Source: Acidobacteriota bacterium
GTDB taxonomy: Bacteria; Acidobacteriota; Terriglobia; Bryobacterales; Bryobacteraceae
Assembly: GCA_016213775.1 (NCBI GenBank)
Contig: JACQZR010000161.1
Span: forward strand, 1-57,206
Length of the DNA stretch: 57,206 nucleotides
Reading direction: 5' to 3'
The translations under genes and the position numbers were made by a program. Positions 16,527 to 24,681 of the stretch are shown here, piece after piece; the first letter of the stretch is position 1, and each line of letters opens with the position of its first letter. The notes beneath the pieces are model-generated. The model had not been told where the DNA came from. It ran no database searches and saw only the letters and a program-made list of their open reading frames with translations.

Positions 16527-17690
16527 ATGAAATTCGCCCTTCGGACTCTGTTGATTGCCGGAGCCCTGTTCCAGACCGCCAGCCTCATGGCCCAGACGCC
16601 ACCCGCGCAGCCGACACCCGACCCCGCACCCGCCCCGGCGCCACCTGCATGGTCCGCAGGCCCGATAGATTTTAGCGGCCTCGTTGACGCCTATTACAGC
16701 CTTAATTTCAACCACCCCGCTTCCACCACCAATAACCTTCGCAACTTCGACGTCCGTGCCAACCAGTTCAGCCTCAACATGGCGAAGCTGGAATTGCAGC
16801 ACGCGCCCGACCCCGTTGGTTTCCGCATTGACCTCGGCTTTGGACGCGCCTGGGACGTGTTCCATTCCACTGAACCTCTCGACCAAGGACGCGGAATCAT
16901 GCGCGTCATTCCCCAGGCCTACATGTCCGTCAAGCCCGCAAGCTGGAAAGGTTTTCAAATTGACGTCGGCAAGTTCTACACTTCGGCGGGAGCGGAATTG
17001 ACGGAAACCCACCTCAACTTCAACTACTCGCGCGCGCTTCTGTATGCGAACGGCCCCTACTATCACATGGGCATCCGCACCTCCATGCCGGTGAACAAGT
17101 GGCTCACTGTCGGCTTCCAGGTTCTCAACGGGTGGAACAACGTGGAAGACAACAACAGCGGCAAGACCGTCGGTTTCACCACGGCAATGACCGGCAAGAA
17201 GGTCTCGTGGTTCAACACCTACCTCGTCGGTCCTGAGAAGGCGGGCACCAACGACGGCGTCCGGCACTTCTGGGATACCGTCCTCAACCTCAACCCCTCA
17301 GACAAGGCGAGCTTCTACATCAACTACGACTACGGCGTGGATAAGATTAAGGGCGGCATCGACAACGAATTCTGGGGCATCGGGTTCGCCCACAAGTACG
17401 CCGTCAATAGCTGGTTCGCCATCAGCCCCCGCATTGAGTACTACAACGACAAACGCGGTTTCATCACGCTCGTCAACACCGGTAGCGGGCCGAGCCTTCG
17501 CGGACCTAAGTTGAAAGAATTCACTCTCACCGGCGAATGCAAGATGAAGGAAGGCTTCCTCTTCCGCGCGGAATTCCGGCGCGACTGGTCCGACCTCGCC
17601 ATCTTCGATCGCGGCAACGAGCTCGGCAGTGCGAAGAACCAGACCACGGTGCTGGTCGGCTTCGTTGCCTACTTCGGCCCCAAGCGTTAA
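16527..17690 (+). CDS. Outer membrane beta-barrel porin (BBP2-like)
   Basis: The 387-residue protein has a signal peptide (MKFALRTLLIAGALFQTASLMAQ), then a proline/alanine-rich linker. A barrel follows with alternating aromatic/polar strands starting at FSGLVDAYYSLNFNHP and ending in a terminal strand VLVGFVAYFGPKR. This resembles the putative beta-barrel porin-2 family. It would let small solutes cross the outer membrane. ATG 16527 was chosen because it begins the signal peptide and follows a TTGGAG Shine-Dalgarno. Its divergence from amtB suggests a link to ammonium or small nitrogen compounds, which is inference. Confidence 0.78.
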   Translation: MKFALRTLLIAGALFQTASLMAQTPPAQPTPDPAPAPAPPAWSAGPIDFSGLVDAYYSLNFNHPASTTNNLRNFDVRANQFSLNMAKLELQHAPDPVGFRIDLGFGRAWDVFHSTEPLDQGRGIMRVIPQAYMSVKPASWKGFQIDVGKFYTSAGAELTETHLNFNYSRALLYANGPYYHMGIRTSMPVNKWLTVGFQVLNGWNNVEDNNSGKTVGFTTAMTGKKVSWFNTYLVGPEKAGTNDGVRHFWDTVLNLNPSDKASFYINYDYGVDKIKGGIDNEFWGIGFAHKYAVNSWFAISPRIEYYNDKRGFITLVNTGSGPSLRGPKLKEFTLTGECKMKEGFLFRAEFRRDWSDLAIFDRGNELGSAKNQTTVLVGFVAYFGPKR

Positions 17691-17796
17691 GCCACATTCT
17701 ACCAAGGCTCCGCCTCAGACCGACGAGATGTATGGACTGCCCGCAGAGTATTACGTAACCATGAGACTTTGCGTTCTTGGCGGGCTTTGCGAGAAA

Positions 17797-18031
17797 TCAT
17801 GCCATTCGGGTGCGCGTGATGCCGTCTTTGATGCGCACGACATTGAAATTAATCGGCAGGCCCAGTCGCTTGTCGGCCAGCCGCAAATGTGTCAGTAGCT
17901 GTTTCTTGTGTACGGGGAATTCATGGGCCAAAACCGCTTCGTAGACCGACTCCAGGCAGTCCGGGCCCAAGAGTGATGTGGATATGGTAAGCCACAGCCA
18001 CGATCTGTTTCGCCACCTCGTTTTCTGTCAC
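17797..18031 (-). pseudogene. GxxExxY-family protein remnant
   Basis: From a GTG at 18031 the minus strand reads TENEVAKQIVAVAYHIHI and TLGPGL. After a one-base frameshift it reads CLESVYEAVLAHE, then QLLTHLRLADKRLGL, INFNVVRIKDGITR and a stop at 17797. These are the N- and C-terminal signatures of GxxExxY proteins, which usually have about 125 residues. The central 45 or so residues are deleted. The GxxExxY family has no firmly known function. The remnant's start overlaps the stop of another decayed frame upstream. No intact homologue is in the window. Confidence 0.65.
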
Positions 18032-18220
18032 CGGGAAACGTCAAATACCTGCATCAGCGCCAGCGCCGAAACTGCGGCGAGCGCGTTAATCAAACAATAC
18101 AGCCACGCCGCTGGACTCAGTAGGAGGGCCCTCCGCGGGGAGTCCCGGTAGCGGGAGATGAGTTCCCCCCCATGGCAACCAGACTGCCAAGCACTGCCGA
18201 GGAGGCGAAATCGAGCGTAG
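18028..18220 (-). pseudogene. Small membrane-protein remnant with a G7 frameshift
   Basis: Directly after the 18228 stop the minus strand reads LDFASSAVLGSLVAMGG. It then slips frame at a run of seven G (about 18165-18171) and continues ELISRYRDSPRRALLLSP, WLYCLINALAAVSALALM and QVFDVSR to a stop at 18028-18030. The two hydrophobic stretches look like membrane helices, and codon usage looks coding in both halves. I do not recognise the family. The homopolymer break suggests either decay or a phase-variable or sequencing slip. Confidence 0.4.
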
Positions 18221-18227
18221 TGCGCCG

Positions 18228-18518
18228 TTAGAGCCTTACTCTGGCCACCAGGTTACCCGTTGCCGTAAATTGCGCCACCTGTTGGCCATTCTCCGCGCGA
18301 GATCCGCAGTCTCCAACTCGCGCAACGATTTCGCAAACTCCTCCACCGGCATTTCGGAAGCCGCCATCAGTGACGGCATGTCCATGCGCCCACCAGTCGC
18401 CGCCGCCAGCAGATGCAGTATCCCGATCGGTGTCGGCATCGCTGCCACCTTCGAACCCGAGCGCTGGATCGTCTCGATAAAATGGCGCGAAGCTGTTCGG
18501 GTTGAACTTCTCAGGCAT
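18228..18518 (-). pseudogene. Winged-helix-like small protein with two compensating frameshifts
   Basis: One frame is open for 96 codons, but only its ends look like protein (MPEKFNPNSFA and ENGQQVAQFTATGNLVARV). The middle is natural-looking only in the neighbouring frame: HFIETIQRSGSKVAAMPTPI, GILHLLAAATGGRMDMPSLM and ASEMPVEEFAKSLRELETAD. This pattern implies a +1 shift near 18485 and a compensating -1 shift near 18295. The rebuilt protein of about 95 residues resembles a winged-helix fold with a C-terminal beta-wing. It faces the MarR gene divergently. Function is unknown. Confidence 0.45.
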
Positions 18519-18558
18519 TGCTATCTACAGTAAATGCACAGACCGTCACACCCAAACA

Positions 18559-18597
18559 TTGTTCGTTTTGACGAACAAAACTCCCACTCCCTATACT
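18559..18597 (+). promoter_or_regulatory. MarR operator and overlapping promoter
   Basis: A perfect inverted repeat TTGTTCG-N6-CGAACAA occupies 18559-18578. It overlaps the -35 box TTGACG (18568-18573); an 18-bp spacer leads to TATACT (18592-18597). A regulator bound here would block RNA polymerase. The expected transcription start coincides with the ATG at 18604, so the message is predicted to be leaderless. Confidence 0.65.
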
Positions 18598-18603
18598 GGC
18601 CCC

Positions 18604-19071
18604 ATGCCGATCGAGGGAATCACCGTCGAAGAAGCCCTGCTGCGTGTCCAGAGCGCCTACCCGCGCATCTACCTTGCCTGCCATACAGAGCATCAGACGG
18701 CCCGGGTGACCGGACAGGAGCTTTCGCAGCGGGACGCGACAATCCTCGCGCACCTGAACGAACAAGACCCGGTGCAACAGGGTGTGCTCGTTAGCCACCT
18801 GGGCATCGCGAAATCCACACTCTCAGAGGCTCTGGCGTATCTGGAAAAGCGGTCGCTCATTTGCCGTAAGACCGATCCGGCGGACCCGCGCGCGGTGCTC
18901 GTATCGCGCACCAGTGCGGGCTCCCAGGCCATGAGCGGTGGTTCGGTGCTTCAATCGAGCCGGCTCACGCTGTTGCTGGATCAACTGACGTCCGACGAAC
19001 GGCGGCGTGCTGTCGATGGCCTCGAACTGCTGGCACGCGCCGCTCTCGCAATTCCCAAAGGAGAACAATGA
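18604..19071 (+). CDS. MarR-family transcriptional regulator
   Basis: The 155-residue protein has a MarR-type winged helix: AILAHL-like helix 2, then GVLVSHLGIAKSTLSEALAY as the recognition helix-turn-helix, and the wing KTDPADPRAVLVSRT with the typical Asp-x-Arg. MarR proteins act as dimers that let go of DNA when they bind a small ligand or are oxidised. The perfect palindrome over its own promoter points to autorepression. ATG 18604 is preferred over the upstream frame start because of the promoter position. It overlaps the SRPBCC gene by 4 bp (ATGA). Confidence 0.85.
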   Translation: MPIEGITVEEALLRVQSAYPRIYLACHTEHQTARVTGQELSQRDATILAHLNEQDPVQQGVLVSHLGIAKSTLSEALAYLEKRSLICRKTDPADPRAVLVSRTSAGSQAMSGGSVLQSSRLTLLLDQLTSDERRRAVDGLELLARAALAIPKGEQ

Positions 19072-19559
19072 AAGTGATCGTCCTCTACATAGCCGGCGTC
19101 ATCTCCGCTGTCGTCGCATTAGCGTACGCGGCCGGTTGCATGATCCCGGAAGAGCACAGCGTGAGCATCACGGCCGATTACAGTGCGGCCGCAGAGAAGC
19201 TCTACGCCGTCATCTCTGATGCCACCAAGTTCATGGAATGGCGCTCCGGGCTGAAGAGCGTGGAAGTGAAGGACGGCGTCATCACGGAAGTGTCTTCCCA
19301 CGGGACGATGTCCTACCGCTTCTCGGAACAAGTCCCGGCACGCAAGCTTGTCACCGCCGACACCGGAGGGAGGGAGAAAGGCTGGACCGGCTCCTGGACA
19401 TTCGAGATCGAACCGGCGGGCGGTGGGTCGCGTCTCACGATCACCGAGCGCGGGCGCGTCTTCAGCCCTCTGTTCCGGGTGATGAGCAAGCTGTTCTTCA
19501 GCTACGAGGACACTGCTCGCAACTACCACGCCGATCTCGCCAGAAGGCTGGCGCGGTAA
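19068..19559 (+). CDS. Membrane-anchored SRPBCC-family protein
   Basis: A 163-residue protein with an N-terminal membrane helix (VIVLYIAGVISAVVALAYAAG). A START-like SRPBCC domain follows, starting at VSITADYSAAAEKLYAVISD and including the conserved strand pattern GSWTFEIEPAGGGSRLTITE and a C-terminal helix. Such domains hold hydrophobic ligands; the chemistry is unknown. Its translational coupling to the MarR gene suggests that it is the regulator's main target, perhaps handling the inducing compound. Confidence 0.78.
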   Translation: MKVIVLYIAGVISAVVALAYAAGCMIPEEHSVSITADYSAAAEKLYAVISDATKFMEWRSGLKSVEVKDGVITEVSSHGTMSYRFSEQVPARKLVTADTGGREKGWTGSWTFEIEPAGGGSRLTITERGRVFSPLFRVMSKLFFSYEDTARNYHADLARRLAR

Positions 19560-19562
19560 CCG

Positions 19563-19982
19563 TTACGACAGCATCTCCAACGCCCGTTTGGCCACAGGAT
19601 GGTCCGACTCCTTCACGTAGATGATGTACCCGAAGCGCCCGTCACCATCCGTCACGCCCGTGGAGGCGTAGATGTTCACCTTGGCGTCGAGCAGCTTCCG
19701 GTGCACATCGGCGAGCGCACCCAACCGGTCGTCGCCCTGAATGAGAAACGCATGCTGCGGACCGGACAATTTCCATCCCAGTTTTTCGGCAGCGATGTGG
19801 AGATGTTCGGCGTGATCGGGAAAAATCGTCAGCTCGACACGATGGGGTCCATAGGGAATCGCACTGAAGGCCAGCAGGCTGATCTCCTCGGTGGCCAGTT
19901 CGGAAAGCAATTCATATGCCTTGCCGGGCTTGTCTTCCACTTGCGTGTAGTAGTAATCCACTGTGCGAACGGAGAACTGCAT
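19563..19982 (-). CDS. ACT-domain protein
   Basis: This 139-residue protein looks like two ACT-like halves. The first contains TVDYYYTQVEDKPGKAYELL and EISLLAFSAIPYGPHRVELT; the second contains GDDRLGALADVHRKLLDAKV followed by NIYASTGVTDGDGRFGYIIY. ACT domains bind amino acids or similar small ligands and usually regulate a partner; a stand-alone copy may bind a ligand and dimerise. I preferred ATG 19982 because the upstream extension of the frame has no family-like sequence. It is convergent with the SRPBCC gene, with only 3 bp between the stops. Confidence 0.72.
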   Translation of the reverse strand: MQFSVRTVDYYYTQVEDKPGKAYELLSELATEEISLLAFSAIPYGPHRVELTIFPDHAEHLHIAAEKLGWKLSGPQHAFLIQGDDRLGALADVHRKLLDAKVNIYASTGVTDGDGRFGYIIYVKESDHPVAKRALEMLS

Positions 19983-20070
19983 TCGGCTCCACCTCCCTGG
20001 CCCGCGCTGAACGGGCGCTAAATAGTATGCCACTAAACACGGCGTCAGAAGTAGGTGCTGTCGCGAATCC

Positions 20071-20091
20071 GCTCCCTCACGGTCGCGGCTC
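20071..20091. repeat. Dispersed intergenic repeat, copy 1
   Basis: The 21-bp string centred on CTCCCTCACGGTCGCGGCTC recurs at 44311-44331 with two mismatches. Both copies are intergenic. A shorter relative starts at 46411. No function is evident; it looks like part of a genome-wide short repeat family. Confidence 0.5.
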
Positions 20092-20182
20092 TGTTGCGCC
20101 AACAATACTGGGAATTGAGGCAGTAAACCTGAACCGGCGCCGGCGCGTAGTGAGAAGCATAATCAAGAAGGAGGATCCAGGC

Positions 20183-21280
20183 ATGCGGTTCGCGGCACTC
20201 GTTCTCACGGCGGTATGCGTTTTGGGGCAGCCCTCGAAACCAATTCTCGAACACAGTTTCGAGAGCGGTGAAGATGGCTGGATGGCAATGGGGAACAGAG
20301 CTCACGTGCACAGCGTGGCGGGTGGCGCCTCCGCTTCGAGCAAATCCTCGCTGGCATTCGGCTATTTCGTCGAGCCGATGCAGATGGCTCTTGCGGTGGT
20401 TCCGATCCAGCACTCCCTCGCGGGCGTGAGATCCGTGCGCTTCTGGCTGAAGACGGATCATGCAACACCGGTTGCGGTGCTGCTCAGCGAATCAAAGCCG
20501 GGCGGCGATTACACGGCGGTGGTCTGGTCTCCAAAGGACACGTGGCAGGAGGTAGAGTTGCGCGTGGAGGACTTCACGCTCAATGACGGACCGAATGATG
20601 CCAAGGACGACAACGGCAAACTCGACCTTGACAAGATCCAGGGCTTTGGAGTTATGGATCTCTCGTTCTTCGCGCTTGGCATTGATGGCGCCATCCCCAT
20701 CAAGACGAGCAAGATCGCAGGCGAGCACACGCTCTGGCTCGACGACGTGCGCATGGCCGGCGGCGGCGCATCGGCCACACCTGCTTCCAGCACAATCGAC
20801 AATCTGGAGCGTAAGAACCTCCAGTGGCTGGCGCTTGGGGGAGCCACTCTCCACATCGCCGCTGAATCGCCGATGAGGTCTCGAGCCGTGCGTGCGAACT
20901 ACAACCAGCTCTCCGATTCTTTCGTTCTTTTCCTCCGCCGCATCGGCCACATGAACCTCTCCTACTCCGCGGGCATCACCATTGAATTGGCGTCGGAGAA
21001 ACCCGCGCACCTCATCCTATCGCTGGAAGAGAAAGTCGCGGAGATCGCGAAGCCGGTTCGCTTCAACGTCACCATCGACCTGCCGGGCGGACGCGAAGTG
21101 GTTCGCAAACAGCTCCCCTTCAAGGAATTCGAACTGGCCGACGATGCGCCTTCCGACGCTCCGTCCCGCATCGACCCTGCCTATCTCCGAACCCTCTCTC
21201 TCGTCGATCTGCGGGGGCTGGTTGGCGGCGCGGCGGGCGCCAACACACTTTGGATCTCCGGCCTCGCTGGATACAAGTAG
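20183..21280 (+). CDS. Exported protein with carbohydrate-binding-like domain
   Basis: The 365-residue protein has a signal peptide (MRFAALVLTAVCVLGQ) and then a beta-sandwich that resembles CBM11/CIA30 folds: ILEHSFESGEDGWMAMG, SLAFGYFVEP, VRSVRFWLKTDHATPVAVLL, DTWQEVELRVEDFTLN and the closing TLWLDDVRM. The acidic DAKDDNGKLDLDKI loop could bind calcium. A second beta-rich domain (from about 215) is not recognised. There is no catalytic motif. The start is supported by AAGGAGG 9 bp upstream. It may bind a polysaccharide in the periplasm or outside the cell. Confidence 0.65.
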   Translation: MRFAALVLTAVCVLGQPSKPILEHSFESGEDGWMAMGNRAHVHSVAGGASASSKSSLAFGYFVEPMQMALAVVPIQHSLAGVRSVRFWLKTDHATPVAVLLSESKPGGDYTAVVWSPKDTWQEVELRVEDFTLNDGPNDAKDDNGKLDLDKIQGFGVMDLSFFALGIDGAIPIKTSKIAGEHTLWLDDVRMAGGGASATPASSTIDNLERKNLQWLALGGATLHIAAESPMRSRAVRANYNQLSDSFVLFLRRIGHMNLSYSAGITIELASEKPAHLILSLEEKVAEIAKPVRFNVTIDLPGGREVVRKQLPFKEFELADDAPSDAPSRIDPAYLRTLSLVDLRGLVGGAAGANTLWISGLAGYK

Positions 21281-21294
21281 AACGACACACCTTA

Positions 21295-21322
21295 TTGACT
21301 GCGGTATCGACGCGGTTGTAAT
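21295..21322 (+). promoter_or_regulatory. Putative promoter of the TonB-dependent receptor
   Basis: TTGACT (21295-21300) and TGTAAT (21317-21322) are 16 bp apart in the gap before the receptor gene, leaving a leader of about 90 bp with no obvious hairpin regulator. The match is moderate. Confidence 0.35.
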
Positions 21323-21418
21323 GTTTCAACAATGTGAAGTTTGTCCCCCGTAGATGCTGTCTTGCGTTTGCGTATCCCCATGCTGGGCTGAAATCACAAT
21401 TTCGGAGTGGGAGATCCT

Positions 21419-24400
21419 ATGAAAAAAATCACCGTTTTCTGTTCGCTTATGGCGCTACTGCTGTCCCTCTGCGCCCAGTCGTTTGCCCAAAGCGTTACCG
21501 GCACCATCGTCGGCAACATCACCGACATCTCCGGAGGCACTGTTCCCTCCGCGGCGGTGGTCGCGATCAACCAGAGCACTAACATCGAATACAAAGCAGT
21601 GGTGAGTGATTCCGGAGAATTCACCATCTCCAACCTGCCCTCCGGCAGCTACACGGTCCGCACGCAAATGAACGGTTTCAAGCCGAGCATCGTCAAGGAC
21701 GTTGTTCTTCTCGCCAGCCGCTCGACGCGCGTCGACGTAGTGCTGGAACCCGGCGCAGTCAACCAGGCAGTGGAAGTTTCCGCCGCGGCTCCCGTGCTCA
21801 ACACAGAGAACGCCACCATCGGCAATATCATGCAGTCCGGCGCCATTACCTCCGTGCCGCTCAATGGCCGCTCGCTCGATCGCCTTGTCCGCATCTCCGC
21901 CGGCGTCACGACTGACTCGGCGAGCAACCCGCGCGTCGCCGGCAGCCCCTATTGGGGCGGCATTCAATTCAACGTTGACGGCGTTGGATACAACGACTCC
22001 GGCAACGGCGGCGGGGCGTATTCGTTCCGCCACGGCCTCTCCACACAGCCGTCGGTCGATTCCATCGCCGAGTTCAAAATGGACTCCAACAACATGAAGG
22101 CCGAGTACGAGAGCGCCGTCTCCGTCACGGTGGTGACCAAGTCCGGCTCCAACGATATCCACGGCACTGCGTGGGAGTTCAACCGCAATCGTGCCTACGC
22201 CGCCAAGAACGCCAACCTCACTGCGCAGCCGAAGCCGCCGTTCAACCGCAACGAATTCGGGGGCAACATCGGCGGTCCGATCAAGAAGAACAAGTGGTTC
22301 TTCTTTGCTAGTTTTGAAGATCTGCTCGAGCGCAGCTCGCTTACCACGAGCAGTCTCTCACTACCCAGCCAGGCCATGCGAACAGGCAATTTCGCGGGAT
22401 TGGCCACAATCCTCGATCCGCTCGCCGGCACACCGTTTCCGAGCAACCAGATCCCCACGAGCCGCATTGATTCCCGCGCGCAGGCGCTGCAGAGCCGCTA
22501 TCCCGCGCCCAACCAGCCGGGCTCTTCCAACGGCACACTGCAGAACTTCATCACCTCGGTCCCGAACAAGTATGACGTGTACCGTTTTGGTGTCCGCAGC
22601 GACTACAGGATCACGGACAAAGACACGTTCTTCGTCAACCTCAACTACTCGAAAGGCGACCCGTACTTTGTCGCCCAGAATTATCCCACCGGCTACGGCT
22701 CCTGGGAGAACGGCGGCTACACCACCAAGAGCATCAACGCGACCTACCAGCGAACGTTCTCGCCGACAGTGATCAATGAACTCCGGTTCGGCTTCCTGAC
22801 GCACGCCTCGGTGCGGCAGGGCATGAACAAGGATTTTGATCCACGGTCGCTGTTTCCTTCGCTCTACCCGGTGGACTACGGCGGACTGCCCAACGTCAAC
22901 ATCACCAGCTACACTTCCATCGGCGACTACGGCGGCGCGCAGGGCAGCCCGCAAACCACTCCGCAGCTCATCGACAACCTCACCATCATCCGCGGCAAGC
23001 ACACCATCAAGACCGGTTTCGATTTCGCCGATTACCGGGTCGCGTCCAACCCCGCCGTCGGTGGTCTTGGCTCGGGTCTGGTGAATAATGCCGGCCTGGG
23101 GCGTTTCGATTTCACCGGACGCTACACCTCCGGCGCGACCTCGGCTCTTCCGGCGAACGCCTATGCGGATTACCTCCTGGGCTACGCCAATGCGACGTAC
23201 CGTTCCTCGGCGAGTCCGGCAATGGTGTTTTCCTCGACGCGCTATAGCGCCTTTGTGCAGGACGACATCCAGATCAATTCGCGGCTCAGCCTGAGCGTGG
23301 GGCTGCGGTACATGCTGCAGATCCCGTGGTCGGAACGGAACGGCATCATGACCCAGTTCGACAGCGGCACCGGCAAGCTCTACATCCCCGGTGACAAACT
23401 GCCGCCCTTCACGCAGCAGGCCTTGCTCAACGCATACCCCATCGTGCTCGGCAAGGAAATCGGCCAGACCAGCGCCTTTGAAACCGACACGAACAATCTG
23501 GGGATTCGGTTCGGGCTCGCCTTCCGCCCGTTCAAGAACAACAGGACCGTGTTCCGCGCGGGCTTCGGCCAGTACTTCAACTTCCTGCCGGTGTTTATTG
23601 GATTCCGTCAGTTGGGTTTCAGCAATCCGCCGTTCCTGCTGGCCGAGACTTTCGCTTCGACGGCGGGATCAGCGCCGAGCCTCACTCTCGCGAATCCTTT
23701 TCCGGGGGGCGGCCGGCTCTCTCCCAACCCGAGCATCACCATTGTTCAGCGCAATATCAAGAACGCCGAATCGTACCAGTGGAACTTCACGCTGGAACGC
23801 GAAGTCGCGCGCAACCTGGGGGTGCGGGCATCCTACATCGGCAACCACAGTACCCATGTACCTGGTACAACTACTCGATCAATGTCTCACGGCAGCAGAT
23901 CCCCGATGTATTGCAGCCGTACCGACCCTACCAGCCGTGGGCCGACATCCTCGCTCTGGCGGGCGGTGGCAATTCGATTCTTCATCAACTGCAGTTGGAA
24001 GCGGTGCAGCGCTATCACAACGGGCTGACGTTCCAGGTGGAGTACGCCTGGACGCGTTCGCTTGATGACGTCCCGGTGGTCGGCGGCCCCGTCAACGACC
24101 CGTACAACGCCCGCGCCGAACGCGGGAATTCCGACCAGATGCGCCGCCACACGATGTCGGCCGCATATACCTACGAACTCCCCATCGGCACAGGCAAGGC
24201 ACTGCTGGGGAACGCCGGACGGCTTGGCAATCTGTTGGTGGGCGGCTGGTCCATCGGCGGCATCACCTATCTGCGCACCGGCGGACCGTTCTCGCTTACC
24301 TACACAGCCACCGCTGTCGGTTGGCGCGGCGGCCGTCCGGACGCGGTGTGTGACGGCACGCTCCACGGTACCGACCGCGGCAAGCAAGGGTGGTTCAACA

Positions 24401-24678
24401 CGTCGTGCTACAAAGTGCCCGCGCCATTCACGTACGGCAACATGTCTCGCAACGCCCTCTTTGCACCGGGTGATATCGTCTTCGACGTCAACTTCCTGAA
24501 GAACGTGAGAGTCACGGAACGGCTTACGGCGCAGCTTCGAGGGGAGCTGTTCAACTTCCCCAATCACGTCAACCTCGGGGGACCGGCGGGGAACATCTCC
24601 ACCGCCGCCACCGTGGGTAGGATCACCAGCGCCGGTGATCCGCGCCAGGTCCAGTTCGGACTGAAGCTGTTATTCTGA
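21419..24678 (+). pseudogene. Oar-like TonB-dependent receptor, one frameshift
   Basis: Rebuilt length is about 1086 residues, the norm for acidobacterial Oar-like receptors. Signal peptide MKKITVFCSLMALLLSLCAQ is followed by a carboxypeptidase-regulatory beta-sandwich (VTGTIVGNITDISGGTVPSA, NLPSGSYTVRTQMNGF). A plug region follows with SVPLNGRSLDRLV and SVTVVTKSGSNDIHGTAWEF, then a long barrel ending QVQFGLKLLF. At 23858-23862 the frame shifts: the first ORF goes out of phase and stops at 24028. The neighbouring frame continues the barrel (WYNYSINVSRQQIPD) to 24678 with no further damage. This is a recent mutation or a sequencing error. The ligand is unknown; the next gene suggests a glycan. 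Confidence 0.85.
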
Positions 24679-24681
24679 TCT

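Noticed and set aside
23858-23866. Programmed frameshift in the TonB receptor
   Set aside because: No slippery heptamer, downstream pseudoknot or Shine-Dalgarno-like stimulator is evident; mutation or sequencing error is simpler.
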